Shown in pieces: positions 17,309 to 25,598 of a stretch of 64,000 nt of DNA (position 1 is its first letter; each line of letters opens with the position of its first letter). A model generated the notes under the pieces. The model searched no databases and had not been told where the DNA came from. It was given only the letters and a program-made list of their open reading frames with translations. The translations under genes and the position numbers were made by a program. The stretch spans positions 1 to 64,000 of the forward strand of contig JACYLU010000017.1 in NCBI GenBank assembly GCA_015272325.1, given 5' to 3'. The DNA comes from Synechococcales cyanobacterium C42_A2020_086 (GTDB lineage: Bacteria > Cyanobacteriota > Cyanobacteriia > Elainellales > Elainellaceae).

Positions 17309-19141
17309 TCAAAGATAGCTGCTAGCCTGGCGAGTAAACATGGTGTGGTAGCGGCCACCCTGAATCATCAACTCGTTGTGGGTGCCGGTTTCGAGAATCT
17401 CACCGTGCTCTAGCACCACAATCCGGTCGGCTAGCTTAGCCAAGGCCAGGCGGTGACTGACAATTACCGTCATGCGACCGCGGGCAATGGTTTGGAAAAT
17501 GCGGTAGATCTCCTGTTCGTTTTTAGGATCAAGGGCAGCCGTCGGTTCGTCAAACACCAGCAGTTCCACTTCCGAGAGGCGCATCAATGCTCGAGCAATG
17601 GCGATACGCTGCCACTGACCGCCCGAAAGATCAATCCCGCCTTCGAGTTGCTTGCCTAGAGGTGTCTCTAGCCCCTCTGCCAATTCTGCAATCACATGGT
17701 CGATCCCAGCATCCGCCAGTACTCCATGAATAGCCCGGTCATTCGATAGATTTGGCATGTAGCCCCAGCCAACATTTTCGCGCACGGTTGCCGGAAAGCG
17801 AGCGTAGTCCTGCATGACAACACCAATCCGCGAGCGCAGTTCGCCCAGATCGAGCGAGCGCAGATCGTGCCCGTGCCAGTTGATGCTGCCGCGCTGCGGG
17901 TCATACAGGCGACAAAGCAGTTTAGCTAGCGTCGTTTTGCCCGCGCCATTTTCACCTACTAGCGCCACCATTTCGCCAGGACGAATCGTGAGATTGATAT
18001 TGCTTAGAATCTGGGTGCTGCTGCCCGGATAGGCAAAACAGAGGTTACGAAGCTGAATGCCCGACACCTCGAAAGAAGAATTAGCAGCAGGGAGCGACCG
18101 AGAACCACTGTGTAGTTCCGGCTCCAGATCGAGCAACTGAAAAATCGGGATTGTGGCCAGGGCCACATCGTAGATATCGCCGCCGTTGCCAATCAGCAGA
18201 TAGAGGCTGCGCCGCACCTGCAAAATAATGCCGGTAAACAGCGCTAAATCCCCCAGGGTGTAAATGCCCTGCAAGACGCCCATGACGACATAAACGTAGG
18301 GAACGGCAGATCCTAACCCACCGATCACTGCCCACAGCATGACCGACAGTGAGCCTTCGCGCCGCACCTGCTCCATAGTGCCGAACATGCGACCAAACAA
18401 TCCTTGCCAGCGCTGCAGCAAAATGGTTTGCAGCGAAAACAGCCGCACTTCTTTAGCGTAGGCTTCCCCAGTGAGCACCTTGGCATAAATGTCCATTTCG
18501 CGGGTGATGCCAGCCTGGGTTTCCTCGACTCGCCAGCTTTTGCGATGATGCCGGATCTCGACAAACACCGAAGGAACCGATGCCGACAGTAACACTAGCG
18601 GTACCCACCAAGTAATCGACGCCGACAGCAGCACCGAGGGTACAAAGGTAAACAGCCCCATCATGGACGCCGCCACAATGAACGAGAATCGCTGGAGCCG
18701 CTGAATCCCTTTCTCGGTCAGCTCCAGCAAATTCAGCAGCTCAGGGGTCTCAAAGAGGGCAATATCGTTAAAATGCGCCACCTTGTGCAGCACCTGCCCC
18801 TGCACATAGCCCTGCACCCGATCCCGCAGTGCCCCAAACAGAGCAACATCGATTGCATTCAGCGAATCAACCATTAACCCTAGCACAATGCTCACCACCA
18901 AACTTCCCAGCAGCTTGGGTTCATTCAACATCAGCGCTGCGGGGGATTCAATTTCGCCTTGCGCTAGCAGCCGCGACGCTTCATCAATCACAATTTTGCT
19001 AAACACCAGCGATACGGATGGACCAATTCCGGTAACGAGATTCAGCAGCGTGATATTGCGCAGTTCCCGAGGAGCCGCCTGAACCACCATTGCCAAACTA
19101 CGACGCAGAGCTTGAGCACTCGATAACGGCTTGGGATGCAT
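17309..19141 (-). CDS. ABC exporter, fused membrane and ATPase domains
   Basis: 610-residue half-transporter of the MsbA/LapB type, expected to act as a homodimer. About residues 1-340 form the six-helix export domain; the ATPase has Walker A GENGAGKTT, signature LSGGQWQRIAIARAL, Walker B LLVFDEPTAAL and the switch His in IVSHRLALA. No peptidase C39 domain is present. Substrate unknown (lipid, peptide or drug). Start ATG 19141 (MHPKPL), after AAAGG, is preferred to TTG 19174. It stands alone on the minus strand; no adhesion or membrane-fusion partner is nearby. Confidence 0.88.
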   Translation of the reverse strand: MHPKPLSSAQALRRSLAMVVQAAPRELRNITLLNLVTGIGPSVSLVFSKIVIDEASRLLAQGEIESPAALMLNEPKLLGSLVVSIVLGLMVDSLNAIDVALFGALRDRVQGYVQGQVLHKVAHFNDIALFETPELLNLLELTEKGIQRLQRFSFIVAASMMGLFTFVPSVLLSASITWWVPLVLLSASVPSVFVEIRHHRKSWRVEETQAGITREMDIYAKVLTGEAYAKEVRLFSLQTILLQRWQGLFGRMFGTMEQVRREGSLSVMLWAVIGGLGSAVPYVYVVMGVLQGIYTLGDLALFTGIILQVRRSLYLLIGNGGDIYDVALATIPIFQLLDLEPELHSGSRSLPAANSSFEVSGIQLRNLCFAYPGSSTQILSNINLTIRPGEMVALVGENGAGKTTLAKLLCRLYDPQRGSINWHGHDLRSLDLGELRSRIGVVMQDYARFPATVRENVGWGYMPNLSNDRAIHGVLADAGIDHVIAELAEGLETPLGKQLEGGIDLSGGQWQRIAIARALMRLSEVELLVFDEPTAALDPKNEQEIYRIFQTIARGRMTVIVSHRLALAKLADRIVVLEHGEILETGTHNELMIQGGRYHTMFTRQASSYL

Positions 19142-19862
19142 ATTGAATGAACCTTTGGGGGATGGTTGAGTCAAGATCGGGGAAGGATTGAGTTAGACCT
19201 CAGTGACGATTTTCTGGAGATTTGGCGATCAAAACACCAACCCAGACACCACGAGTCCGCAGCTTTCTGGATTGCGCTAACTCCTCTATCACCGCTATTC
19301 TATCGCCGCTATATAGTACAGAAATAGTACACATCTCCAAATTGCTTCGCTCCAGTTCTCTTCAGGAGACTTCGTTGAGCTGCTCTTGCTCAGCCTAGAT
19401 GATGTATTGCGATTTTCATATCTAGTTGTACGTTAAATCTTTGTAAAACAAATATCGTAAAGCAAGTTTTATAAATGTGCTTTGCCATTCTCAATCTTGC
19501 TAATTTAGAAACAGGAATTGTATAGATAAATAGTAAATAAAAAAATCAGCTGAAACTATCCATACCAACTGCATCATCCTGAACGCTTTCAGAATTCGTA
19601 ATCTAGCAATCAGTAAACTTCCTGCAGCTGTTACACTAATGATTATCCGTCAGCGCTGTAAACTTCTCTCATTCAACGACAAGTTACAAGCGTATGGTCT
19701 TCAATGATCATGTGCTGGAGCGATTTATTGCAATGTTAGACTAGGACCCAACTTTGATTAAATTTATCCCAACTCCCCAAATCTCCGTTTCTACGGCAGT
19801 TTATTCCCTTAATTTTGGCTGAAGTGTTATAAATTATAATCTCGCAATTAATCTAAATTAAT
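19142..19862. other. Long AT-rich intergenic region
   Basis: About 720 bases between two minus-strand genes, distinctly AT-rich from 19400 to 19860. AATTAATCTA is tandemly duplicated at 19846-19855 and 19856-19865, running into the stop codon of the next gene. I see no credible frame, tRNA or other RNA. The left part should carry the ABC transporter promoter. Confidence 0.4.
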
Positions 19863-20936
19863 CTAATAATCATCGCCAGACACATGACTGCCTCCGCTGA
19901 GCGGTGAGCTGCTGTTGTACAGAATTTGTAACACCCGCGAGCCGGGTTCACTGACGGCATCCCGAGCGAGGGTTGCGACTTCCCCCGCCACGCTAACGGC
20001 GTATTCCGCCACTACATCCCCAAAGGAATTGCGCTGGATAGCTACGGTTTGTCCGGGCGTTACCCTGTCCTGCAGGTCAACGAGCAGTTCCAGATAACCT
20101 CCGGTGGTAGAGCGAATCGTCTCAAAGCTATCGCCAATAAAGGTGCCCACGTCTTTGGCAGTACGACCCAGAGGTCCCGCAATGACCCCGTAGTGTTTGA
20201 GTACGTTTAGGCTGCCCTCAACGGTCATTGCGATTTTGGGGCGATCGAAACTACGGGGACCGCCGATCTCAATGGTCATGACCGGAATGCCCGCCTTGAC
20301 GAAGGCCATCTCCAAAGAACCACTCTCCCCTGGATCGTTCTTGATTTGCTCGACCGGAAACAATTCTGCCAACTGTCGGATCTCGGGATTACGAAAGTCT
20401 GCAAAGATAAACATCGTGAACTCACCCCCCGTAGACGCGGTGTGGTAGTCCAGCGCTACATCCACGTTGGATTGAAACAGCCGGTTCCAGAGCAACCCTG
20501 CGTGGCGCGTTGGGGCATCATCACCCATCTCATCGCCTGGCCAGACGCGATTGAGATCGATCAGGGCCCCTCCCTTCTGTCCGGTCGGCCAGAGACGCTG
20601 CGTGTACTCTTTAGCAGGGCGCGACAGGTCGTAAACCGCCATCACTGTGCCGGTCATTTGAGTGGGGTGCAACTGAGACATGATCTGCTGTACCGCCATC
20701 ACTGGGTTCAGCTCATCGCCATGCACACCTGCCGTTAGCACCAATCGCTTGCCGGGTTGCGCTCCCTGCATCACCACCACCGGCACATACCAATGCTGAC
20801 CTGTACCCATCGGTACGCCCTGAAAGAAAAAGCGATGCTGACCCGGTGCGAGGTCTTTGACGCTCAACTGGCTGATCACGGGGACGCCTTGCAGCGTATC
20901 GCCTGTGTAGATCGTTTTCTCTGCCGGAGTCAGCAT
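19863..20936 (-). CDS. AstE/AspA-type zinc deacylase (M14-like)
   Basis: 357-residue zinc hydrolase of the succinylglutamate desuccinylase/aspartoacylase family. Zinc ligands are H72 and E75 in AGVHGDE and H165 in DYHTAS; the Arg-rich NPxxNxxxR-like loop (LIDLNRVWPGD) is also visible. It hydrolyses an amide of an acidic or N-acyl amino acid; the exact substrate cannot be told. It is followed on the same strand by cyanophycinase (upstream, 195 bases), so a role in breakdown of cyanophycin or arginine derivatives is plausible. The leader before ATG 20936 holds AGGGATAACC and degenerate TTGTTCCTA repeats (20951-20990). Confidence 0.8.
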   Translation of the reverse strand: MLTPAEKTIYTGDTLQGVPVISQLSVKDLAPGQHRFFFQGVPMGTGQHWYVPVVVMQGAQPGKRLVLTAGVHGDELNPVMAVQQIMSQLHPTQMTGTVMAVYDLSRPAKEYTQRLWPTGQKGGALIDLNRVWPGDEMGDDAPTRHAGLLWNRLFQSNVDVALDYHTASTGGEFTMFIFADFRNPEIRQLAELFPVEQIKNDPGESGSLEMAFVKAGIPVMTIEIGGPRSFDRPKIAMTVEGSLNVLKHYGVIAGPLGRTAKDVGTFIGDSFETIRSTTGGYLELLVDLQDRVTPGQTVAIQRNSFGDVVAEYAVSVAGEVATLARDAVSEPGSRVLQILYNSSSPLSGGSHVSGDDY

Positions 20937-21131
20937 GGTTATCCCTAAGTTGTCCTATGTTGTTCCTAAATTGTTCCTATGTAGTTCCTGAACGCTCAAC
21001 TCATACTTGTCTCATTCCACTCATCTCTCATGGCTGGGTCGATGCCGCTTCAGATCAATTCAGATTAAGCGGAGGCATGGGAGTGGTAGACCATGCGACC
21101 CATTTCCCGAGCTTCGTTACAGTACGCCACC

Positions 21132-21935
21132 TTACACCAACGGTTGATGCGTCTTGAGGTTGAAGCGGTAGCCGTGGGGCAAAATGTGCAGTTTGACACC
21201 GCACAAGGCAATTGGCTCATCCTTTAACAGCCCTTCTAGATTATTGTGGGTAGCGGTGGTTTCATCGACTACGGTAATGGCTCCTTGCCCGACCACTTCA
21301 AATTCGTCATCCTTGACCACGATGGCGGTGTCTTCGTCGATGCCCAGACCCAATACGGCGGGTTGCAGTACGAGAGCCGCCAGCAAGCGACCGAGGCGTC
21401 CTCGCTGAGCAAAGTGCTGATCAATCACAATCCCCGGCAGAAAGCCCATCCCCGGACCTAGGCAGACGGCATCGACGCTGGGATTGGAAACCGATGCTCC
21501 GCCCACAATCATTTCATCGGGCATCATGGCAGCTCCAGCACTCGTACCGCCGATCACCGCTCCTTGCTCATGGCGTCGATGGATAGCTTGATCCAGGGGC
21601 GTATCTTTGATGAAATCCACAATCCGCGACTGGTCGCCACCGGTGAAGAAGATGCCCGTTGCCGCTTCGATGATCCGCAGGGAGTCTTCCCGCTTGGCAT
21701 CCTCGCGGCACTCGGTGCCCACCACCTCCACCGACTCAGCTCCCAATCGCTCGAAAATGTGGATGTAGTCTTCTCCTACTTCTCTCGGCATACTGGTTGC
21801 AGCGGTCATCACGGCGATGTGGGCCTTCATGCCGCCAGCTAAGCGCACAAATTCACGCAAGACCACACAATCGCCTTGCCGATCTTCCGCGCCGCCAATA
21901 ATCACGAGCGGTCCCTTCGTGGATTGAGTTTCCAT
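21132..21935 (-). CDS. cphB: Cyanophycinase
   Basis: Serine exopeptidase (family S51) that cleaves the cell's nitrogen store cyanophycin to beta-Asp-Arg dipeptides in the cytoplasm. 267 residues, the usual length. The nucleophile elbow IGGTSAGAAMM places the serine at residue 132; IIGGAEDRQ, FFTGGDQSRI and LGIDEDTAIVV are further family hallmarks. The ribosome binding site AGGAGG lies seven bases before ATG 21935. It sits between the AstE-type deacylase and a broken DUF6325 gene, with the arginine-deiminase family gene beyond; all are on the minus strand. cphA is not in the window. Confidence 0.93.
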   Translation of the reverse strand: METQSTKGPLVIIGGAEDRQGDCVVLREFVRLAGGMKAHIAVMTAATSMPREVGEDYIHIFERLGAESVEVVGTECREDAKREDSLRIIEAATGIFFTGGDQSRIVDFIKDTPLDQAIHRRHEQGAVIGGTSAGAAMMPDEMIVGGASVSNPSVDAVCLGPGMGFLPGIVIDQHFAQRGRLGRLLAALVLQPAVLGLGIDEDTAIVVKDDEFEVVGQGAITVVDETTATHNNLEGLLKDEPIALCGVKLHILPHGYRFNLKTHQPLV

Positions 21936-22065
21936 TATGCATCCTCCTGTTTGCTCAGCGGCGAGGCACTCAACGTTGTGGAGTTGAGGTAAAGAGGCAC
22001 CGCGACCATCTTTACGGGGTTAGACCTGAAATCGACTTGTTCGATCACCTCATTCAAGCGGCTCG

Positions 22066-22291
22066 TTAGGCAAGCAGTTTAGCCTTAGCTTGCTGAAATT
22101 CAGCTTCCGTTAGGGCACCGGCCTCTTTGAGCTGTGCGAGCTGCGTCAATTGCGTTAAATGCGAACGGTTTGAGACTCGACGAGTGCCTGCAACTGCATT
22201 CCACCCGTGCCCGCAGCGCCGCTACAATCTCGTCTTGAATGAAGGTTCGCGGGAACTGAATGCAGACAATCTCAACTGGACCTAGGAACAT
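22066..22291 (-). pseudogene. Broken DUF6325/SHOCT-domain protein
   Basis: Three pieces of one gene lie in three frames. Piece one, from ATG 22291, reads MFLGPVEIVCIQFPRTF and on to EIVAALRAR. Piece two reads GMQLQALVESQTVRI then stops. Piece three reads LTQLTQLAQLKEAGALTE and ends FQQAKAKLLA with TAA at 22066-22068. The first two match the start of DUF6325 proteins (GPxEYVVIxFP...LVESGTIRI); the last is a SHOCT short C-terminal domain. A frameshift and an internal deletion of most of the first domain explain the arrangement. It lies between cphB and the arginine-deiminase gene. Confidence 0.65.
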
Positions 22292-22381
22292 ACATGCCTC
22301 GGGGATGATAGATGAAGATAAATGAATGAAATAAATGAAGATACAAATGAACGAAAATAACCGGAGAGATAGGCAACTACG

Positions 22382-23659
22382 CTAGTAATCTACAGCATCG
22401 CGGATGATGGGGCAGGTCATGCAGTGACCACCGCCGCGACCACGACCGAGTTCAGCCCCCACAATGGTCACCACTTCCACGCCTTCTTTGCGGAGGGCTG
22501 TGTTGGTCAGGGTATTGCGGTCATAGGCCACCACCACACCCGGTTCCAAACAAACGAAATTATTGCCGCTGTCCCACTGCTGCCGCTGCCGAGCATAGGC
22601 ATTGCCCTGGGTTTCCACCACGCGCAGGGTCTTCAGCCCTAGGGATGCCGCCACCACCTGAATGAAGGGTTCCGTCTCTCGGGTGATCTCGTACCCTGGT
22701 GCTTTGTCGCTCGGTCGCAAGGAGAAAGTCACCACCTGATCCATGATTTCGGGATACAGGCTAACCAGATCGCGATCGCAGAAGGTGAATACGGTGTCGA
22801 GGTGCATGGCAGCACGGAGTTTGGGCATTGCGGCCACAATCACCCGCTCCGCACCGCCTTTGGCAAACAGCGCGGCTGCCACCTGCGTGATCGCCTGCCG
22901 CGAAGTGCGTTCGCTCATGCCGATCAAGACCACGCCGTTGCCGATGGGCATCACGTCGCCCCCCTCTAGGGTGGCTGAGCCGAAATGCTGCGTGGGATCG
23001 CCCCACCAAACTTCAAATTTGGCTTGAGTAAAACTGGGGTGGAACTTGTAGATGGCAGTCGTCAGCACCGTTTCTTCGTGGCGAGCGGGCCAGTAGAGCG
23101 GATTCAGGGTAACACCACCGTAGATCCAGCAGGTGGTATCGCGGGTATACAGCGTATTCGGCAGGGGAGGCAGCAGGTAACCCGTAATGCCGCTCGACTC
23201 TTGCGCCATCCGCAGCCATTCGCTGCCAAAGTCACTCGGCAGATCGTAGGCAGCCAGTCCACCCAGCAGGTATTCGGCGAGCTGTCGCGAACTCAGACCA
23301 TCCAAAAAAGAGCGGATCTCATCCACCAAGCCCAGCCCCACCTCATTGGGCACAATTTGCTGGTCGAGGATCCATTTTTTGGCTTCGGGGATGTCCAGGG
23401 TTTCCGCCAGCATCTCGTGTTTTTCGATCACCTCAATGCCGCGACTGCGCATCTTCAGCACAAAGTCAGCATGGTCGCGCTTGGCCATGTCTACCCACAT
23501 GACATCATCAAACAGCAGATCGTCGCAGTTGCTGGGCGTCAGGCGACTATGGGCCAATCCTGGCGAGCAAACCAGCACCTTTCGCAGCTTGCCCACTTCG
23601 GAATGAACGCCGTAGGAGATGGTGCTTTGACTTGTAGCAGGGGTGGTAACGACAGTCAT
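22382..23659 (-). CDS. arcA: Arginine deiminase family protein
   Basis: 425-residue guanidino-group hydrolase making citrulline and ammonia from arginine. Fold and catalytic pattern of [28 protein letters not shown] near the start, [21 protein letters not shown] (catalytic His/Asp), and the nucleophile Cys413 in [12 protein letters not shown]. It lacks the extra C-terminal domain of the arginine-guanidine-removing AgrE/ArgZ enzymes. With cyanophycinase next door it would release ammonia from arginine of the nitrogen store. Ribosome binding site GGAGGGGATTAACT precedes ATG 23659. A separate transcription unit from cphB is possible because of the broken gene between them. Confidence 0.9.
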   Translation of the reverse strand: MTVVTTPATSQSTISYGVHSEVGKLRKVLVCSPGLAHSRLTPSNCDDLLFDDVMWVDMAKRDHADFVLKMRSRGIEVIEKHEMLAETLDIPEAKKWILDQQIVPNEVGLGLVDEIRSFLDGLSSRQLAEYLLGGLAAYDLPSDFGSEWLRMAQESSGITGYLLPPLPNTLYTRDTTCWIYGGVTLNPLYWPARHEETVLTTAIYKFHPSFTQAKFEVWWGDPTQHFGSATLEGGDVMPIGNGVVLIGMSERTSRQAITQVAAALFAKGGAERVIVAAMPKLRAAMHLDTVFTFCDRDLVSLYPEIMDQVVTFSLRPSDKAPGYEITRETEPFIQVVAASLGLKTLRVVETQGNAYARQRQQWDSGNNFVCLEPGVVVAYDRNTLTNTALRKEGVEVVTIVGAELGRGRGGGHCMTCPIIRDAVDY

Positions 23660-23756
23660 AGTTAATCCCCTCCTTCGTTAATTCATTAGGGCACTGTAAA
23701 TATTCCTGCCCCCACCATCGAGCCTACGACGCGGCGAATGGGAGGCAAAAACTCAG

Positions 23757-24251
23757 CTAGATTTCAGCACCAAAATCTTCCCGCAGTTTGGCTTCCTGCT
23801 CAGCAGAGAGATTGGATTGAATCAGTTCGCCTTTTTCCTCGGCCGTGAAGGCAGCTTCCACTTTATCCAACGTCACTTGCCCGGTGAGCAAAAACAGCGC
23901 TGAGGTGCCTTCAGTGACTTTGTTTTGCAGCTCTTTGATGAAATCATCGTTGATGCCGTAGTCGGTGAACTTGCCGGAAATAGCACCCGCCGTAGCGCCC
24001 ACGATCAGCCCGAGCAGCGGCACGAAAAAAATTAGCCCAAACAGCATTCCCCAAAAGGCTCCACCCAAAGCCCCGACCCCTACCGTATTGATCGCCTGGT
24101 AGGTCTTAGGACGCTTCCGCCCCTGCGGCCAGGAAACAATGGCAGCATCAAGCACCTGAATAAGCTGCTGCTTTTGCAGGCTTTCTAGCTTTGCCAATGC
24201 TTTTTCGGCACCATCGACGGTGTTAAATTTCCAAACGGTTAACGTAGACAT
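23757..24251 (-). CDS. DUF1269 membrane protein
   Basis: 164 residues. After an N-terminal ferredoxin-like region (LTVWKFNTVDGAEKALAKLESL) comes a glycine-rich membrane hairpin (about 65-105: GVGALGGAFWGMLFGLIFFVPLLGLIVGATAGAISGKFTDYG) and a charged tail rich in Glu. This is the standard DUF1269 layout; function is unknown, though such genes are often stress-linked. ATG 24251 has GGAGAAATAC before it; the longer upstream frame lacks family similarity. It follows two receiver-type genes on the same strand but with 107 bases of spacer. Confidence 0.78.
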   Translation of the reverse strand: MSTLTVWKFNTVDGAEKALAKLESLQKQQLIQVLDAAIVSWPQGRKRPKTYQAINTVGVGALGGAFWGMLFGLIFFVPLLGLIVGATAGAISGKFTDYGINDDFIKELQNKVTEGTSALFLLTGQVTLDKVEAAFTAEEKGELIQSNLSAEQEAKLREDFGAEI

Positions 24252-24358
24252 GTATTTCTCCTTCAATGGGGTAATGGTTGTCTGATCGGGCAGTATCTTG
24301 CTTGACGACAACCCTTTCAATCCTACCGGTTTGTCTATATCGATGGAAGATGAGCAAA

Positions 24359-24748
24359 TCACAACTCTCGCGGATGCCATCCCAACATCTGAGTTACCTG
24401 AGCAGGCAACGTTGCTGGATCAAACGGTTTAGCAATGGCTCCTGCAAAACCTATACGCTGTAGTTGCGTGACGGTGAACCAACTTGCTCGGGCTGTAATC
24501 AACAGAATCGGCACAGAGCGAGTTAGAGCATGCTGCTTTAATTGCTCGATAAATATTAGCGCATCCGTTTCAGACGTTGAAGCATCCAGCAAAATGGCAT
24601 CAGGACGAGTTGCGTAAGCAAGGGAAATTCCTTCTTGAATAGACTGGGATACGGTCACTCTCCATCCTCCAAGTTCACTGAGACAGGTTTGCAATACCTC
24701 TCGAATACTCGGTTCAGGCTCAATCAATAGAATTGATCGAGTAAACAT
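24359..24748 (-). CDS. Single-domain response regulator with degenerate acidic pocket
   Basis: 129-residue lone receiver domain (CheY-like). The phosphorylatable Asp (AILLDAST), the Thr of LLITARA and the Lys of IAKPFDP are kept, but the N-terminal acidic pair that binds magnesium reads IEPEPS where DDE or DDD is usual. Phosphotransfer may be weak or Mg-independent. ATG 24748 is preferred to GTG 24757 because GAGGGG sits eight bases before it. It belongs to a minus-strand run with a kinase and two other regulators between 24.3 and 29.3 kb. Confidence 0.8.
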   Translation of the reverse strand: MFTRSILLIEPEPSIREVLQTCLSELGGWRVTVSQSIQEGISLAYATRPDAILLDASTSETDALIFIEQLKQHALTRSVPILLITARASWFTVTQLQRIGFAGAIAKPFDPATLPAQVTQMLGWHPREL

Positions 24749-24833
24749 ATACAACACCCCTCTGTGATTTCAAGGGGAACAGCACCTTACCTGAGTTCTT
24801 GTGGGCTAGGAGATAGCCTCGGGACTAAAGGGT

Positions 24834-25157
24834 CTATCCGAGAAGCGGTTTGAACAGTTCTTCGGCTTGAAAATGGAGGTCAAAGTCGAGCTGAAATTCG
24901 TCTAACATCTGCCTAGCAAGAGCCATCCCAACTTGTGCAGACGCATAGTTGTGCGCCTATAACGCTCGTAGGGCTTGGGTTAAAACATGAGTTGCTACTT
25001 CAACACGGTCGATTTTAGATAACCCGTCATCGAACATGACAGAAGGCGGCTGAGATACTTGCTCCTCCAAGCTTAAAGCAGGAAGATATGAAATTGATAT
25101 GAGCATTGATATGAGCAACATCTCTATACAGTTTCTAACCGTTGCTAACGGTTCCAA
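24834..25157 (-). pseudogene. Gene interrupted by an in-frame TAG
   Basis: From ATG 25157 the frame reads 66 codons ending VEVATHVLTQALRAL, hits TAG at 24957-24959, then continues in the same frame with AHNYASAQVGMALARQMLDE, FQLDFDLHFQAEELFKPLLG and TAG at 24834-24836. The second part has clear coding character (hydrophobic heptads, acidic residues). A single nonsense change from an intact gene of about 107 codons explains it. The family is not recognised; position between two receivers suggests a signalling accessory. Readthrough cannot be excluded. Confidence 0.5.
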
Positions 25158-25199
25158 AGCTTACGATTCTGCATCGTGGCGTTTAGGCGGCGACGCAGC

Positions 25200-25598
25200 C
25201 TAGTCTGTCCAGCCCAACAGCTCTGCGACCTGCTGCCCGATCGTGAGGGGATTAAACGGCTTGGTGATGATCCCAGCTACGTTGAGGTCGGCAAGGCGGC
25301 GGTGGTCGCGCGGCAGCACGTTCGCCGTCAGCACAATGATTGGAATCAGCTGTGTGGTGGGGTCTGCTTGCAACGCCTCGCAGAGCTGAAATCCATCCAT
25401 ATCGGGCATTGAAATATCCAGAAGAATGGCATCTAGCGTTTCCTGTTGAGCGATGTATAAGCCTTCCAGTCCAGATGTTGCTACGCAGGTCTGCCAGCCT
25501 ACAAACTCCTCGAGTGCGACCTGCACAACATCGCGGATATCTTCTTCGTCGTCCACAATTAAAATTCGCTTAGGTAAAATTCGCTTAGGCAGTTCCAT
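25200..25598 (-). CDS. Single-domain response regulator
   Basis: 132-residue lone receiver: acidic pair in ILIVDDEED, phosphorylatable Asp in AILLDISMPDMDG, Thr in IIVLTANV and Lys in ITKPFNP. No output domain. Its start (ATG 25598) overlaps the last 14 bases of the kinase gene upstream, so the two are probably translationally coupled and function together. The N-terminus MELPKRILPKRILIVDDE carries a 15-base exact tandem duplication (25561-25575, 25576-25590) that doubles KRILP. Confidence 0.9.
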   Translation of the reverse strand: MELPKRILPKRILIVDDEEDIRDVVQVALEEFVGWQTCVATSGLEGLYIAQQETLDAILLDISMPDMDGFQLCEALQADPTTQLIPIIVLTANVLPRDHRRLADLNVAGIITKPFNPLTIGQQVAELLGWTD

